DNA of 45,506 nucleotides from Allomesorhizobium camelthorni (GTDB lineage: Bacteria > Pseudomonadota > Alphaproteobacteria > Rhizobiales > Rhizobiaceae). The position numbers were made by a program, and so were the translations under genes. Positions 44,602 to 45,506 of the stretch are shown piece by piece. The notes beneath the pieces are model-generated. The model had not been told where the DNA came from. It worked only from the letters and a program-made list of their open reading frames with translations, and ran no database searches. The stretch lies in contig NZ_JAAKZF010000044.1 in assembly GCF_011045125.1 (NCBI RefSeq), forward strand, positions 1 through 45,506. Reading direction: 5' to 3'. Positions within the stretch are counted from its first letter, which is position 1. Every line of letters begins with the position of its first letter.

Positions 44602-45348
44602 ATGCGTCTGAAAGACAAGGTCGCCATCATCACCGGCGCGGCGTCGGGTTTCGGCGAGGGTATGGCCAAGCGCTTTGCGGAAGAGGGCGCGAAAGTCGTC
44701 GTTGCCGACCTGAACGCCAAGGGCGCGGAGCGCGTCGCGGCCGAGATCGGCGAGGCGGCGATCGCGGTGACCACCGATGTTTCGCTGCAATCGGAATTCG
44801 ACCAGATGGTGGCGGCGGCGATGGCCGCCTTCGGCCGCATCGACATCATGGTCAACAATGCCGGCTACACGCATCGGAACGGCGACATGCTCGCGGTCGA
44901 AGAGGACGTGTTCGACCTGATCACCGCCGTCAACATGAAGGCGATCTACCACTCCGCCCGCGCCGTGGTGCCGATCATGGAAGCGCAGGGCGGCGGCGTC
45001 ATCCTCACCACCGCCTCGACCGCGGGCCTCAGGCCGCGCCCGGGACTGACCTGGTACAACGCCTCCAAGGGTTGGGCGATCACCGCGACCAAATCGATGG
45101 CGATCGAGCTTGCGCCGAAGAACATCCGCGTCAACTGCCTCTGTCCGGTGGCGGGTGACACTGGCATGCTGGCGCAGTTCATGGGCGAGGACACGCCGGA
45201 ACTTCGCGCGAAATTCCGCGCCTCGATCCCGCTTGGCCGGCTGTCGACGCCGCTCGATATCGCCAACGCCGCTCTCTGGCTCGCCTCCGACGAGGCCGCC
45301 TTCATCACCGGCGTGGCGCTTGAGGTCGATGGCGGGCGGTGTATTTGA
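44602..45348 (+). CDS. Short-chain dehydrogenase/reductase
   Basis: A 248-aa classical SDR. The cofactor loop is TGAASGFGEGMA, NNAG follows at ~88, and the active site Tyr-x3-Lys is WYNASKG; Ser is in TTASTAG. The VVADLN Asp favours NAD. Coupled with the aldehyde dehydrogenase (oxidise alcohol, then aldehyde, as a possible pair). Substrate unknown. Complete, with 158 bp of intergenic DNA after it. Confidence 0.92.
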   Translation: MRLKDKVAIITGAASGFGEGMAKRFAEEGAKVVVADLNAKGAERVAAEIGEAAIAVTTDVSLQSEFDQMVAAAMAAFGRIDIMVNNAGYTHRNGDMLAVEEDVFDLITAVNMKAIYHSARAVVPIMEAQGGGVILTTASTAGLRPRPGLTWYNASKGWAITATKSMAIELAPKNIRVNCLCPVAGDTGMLAQFMGEDTPELRAKFRASIPLGRLSTPLDIANAALWLASDEAAFITGVALEVDGGRCI

Positions 45349-45363
45349 ACAATGGCTCCTCAA

Positions 45364-45457
45364 TCTCCCCCGCAAGGGGGAGACCACGCACGCTTCATCA
45401 TCGCCACGCTGCCTTTCAGCCCTGGCCATTGTCAAAGAACGCTCCCTTTGAAGGGAG
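45364..45457. repeat. Two intergenic palindromes downstream of the SDR gene
   Basis: TCTCCCCC-GCAA-GGGGGAGA at 45364-45383 and CTCCCTT-TG-AAGGGAG at 45442-45457. Purine/pyrimidine hairpins of this kind recur between genes in many rhizobia as small mobile palindromic units (from memory). They may also end transcription of the SDR gene. Confidence 0.55.
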
Positions 45458-45506
45458 AAGTCGGGAAGCGGGGCGCGAGGCCAACGCCTTCCTAATTTTT
45501 ATACGT

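Noticed and set aside
43420-45435. 671-aa reverse-strand frame opposite the aldehyde dehydrogenase and SDR genes
   Set aside because: It is antisense to two clear enzymes and has the Arg/His/Asp-rich composition of a shadow frame.

Overview
The window joins two very different kinds of DNA. From about 9,430 to the right end it is GC-rich chromosome of an alphaproteobacterium, most likely Hyphomicrobiales of the Mesorhizobium/Phyllobacteriaceae type. The housekeeping order murA - DUF2948 - hisD - UPF0262 - low-Mr phosphatase - infA - maf - yacG - tRNA-Phe is characteristic of that group, and the zwf-pgl-edd cluster and exopolysaccharide genes fit. The left ~9.3 kb is visibly more AT-rich, has short poorly conserved genes and strong U-tract terminators, and ends in a tyrosine integrase facing a tRNA-Phe gene. 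I read it as the right end of a genomic island inserted at tRNA-Phe. Its left end is outside the window, which opens inside a truncated surface-protein gene.

Island (1-9,350): a C-terminal fragment of a beta-helix-like surface protein; a perfect-stem terminator; 3.4 tandem copies of a 66-bp hairpin-bearing repeat; three unrecognised membrane proteins and a fourth with one membrane anchor; a DUF932-type protein; an XRE regulator; a TraD/HerA-like conjugation-type ATPase; an unknown 279-aa protein; and an integrase whose arm/core-binding half is duplicated. A 23-bp box recurs three times (2318, 3323, 5585). A ~128-bp segment holding the box plus the start of the ATPase gene is present twice, the second copy as a frameshifted relic in front of the DUF932 gene. 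No relaxase or mating-pore genes are visible, so this is at most part of a mobilisable or conjugative element.

Chromosome: 9,350-15,343 holds tRNA-Phe, the core gene block (all minus strand) and tRNA-Thr(GGU). Just past tRNA-Thr is a frameshifted integrase relic, so a second tRNA has also been an insertion site. 15,751-20,872 is a minus-strand operon: FAD amino-acid oxidoreductase, complete TRAP transporter (dctP-dctQ-dctM), then a BASS-type transporter. 21,060-24,023 is modABC plus a short ModE-like regulator, with a candidate ModE site upstream. After proC, 24,924-34,327 is an exopolysaccharide/O-antigen locus (Wzy/ligase-type protein, GT2, GT4, WecG/TagA transferase, DUF6492 protein, Wzx-like flippase, and a Wzz/ExoP-like protein with a Pro/Gln/Tyr-rich tail in place of a kinase). 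34,444-38,098 carries folD, a GlxA-type regulator and a von Willebrand factor A protein. 38,157-38,824 is a VapBC toxin-antitoxin pair. 38,878-42,936 is the Entner-Doudoroff operon zwf-pgl-edd. The window ends with an aldehyde dehydrogenase and a short-chain dehydrogenase transcribed divergently from zwf.

The protein sequences were read by eye. Family names are given where motifs are clear. Percent identities, folds and database matches were not computed.
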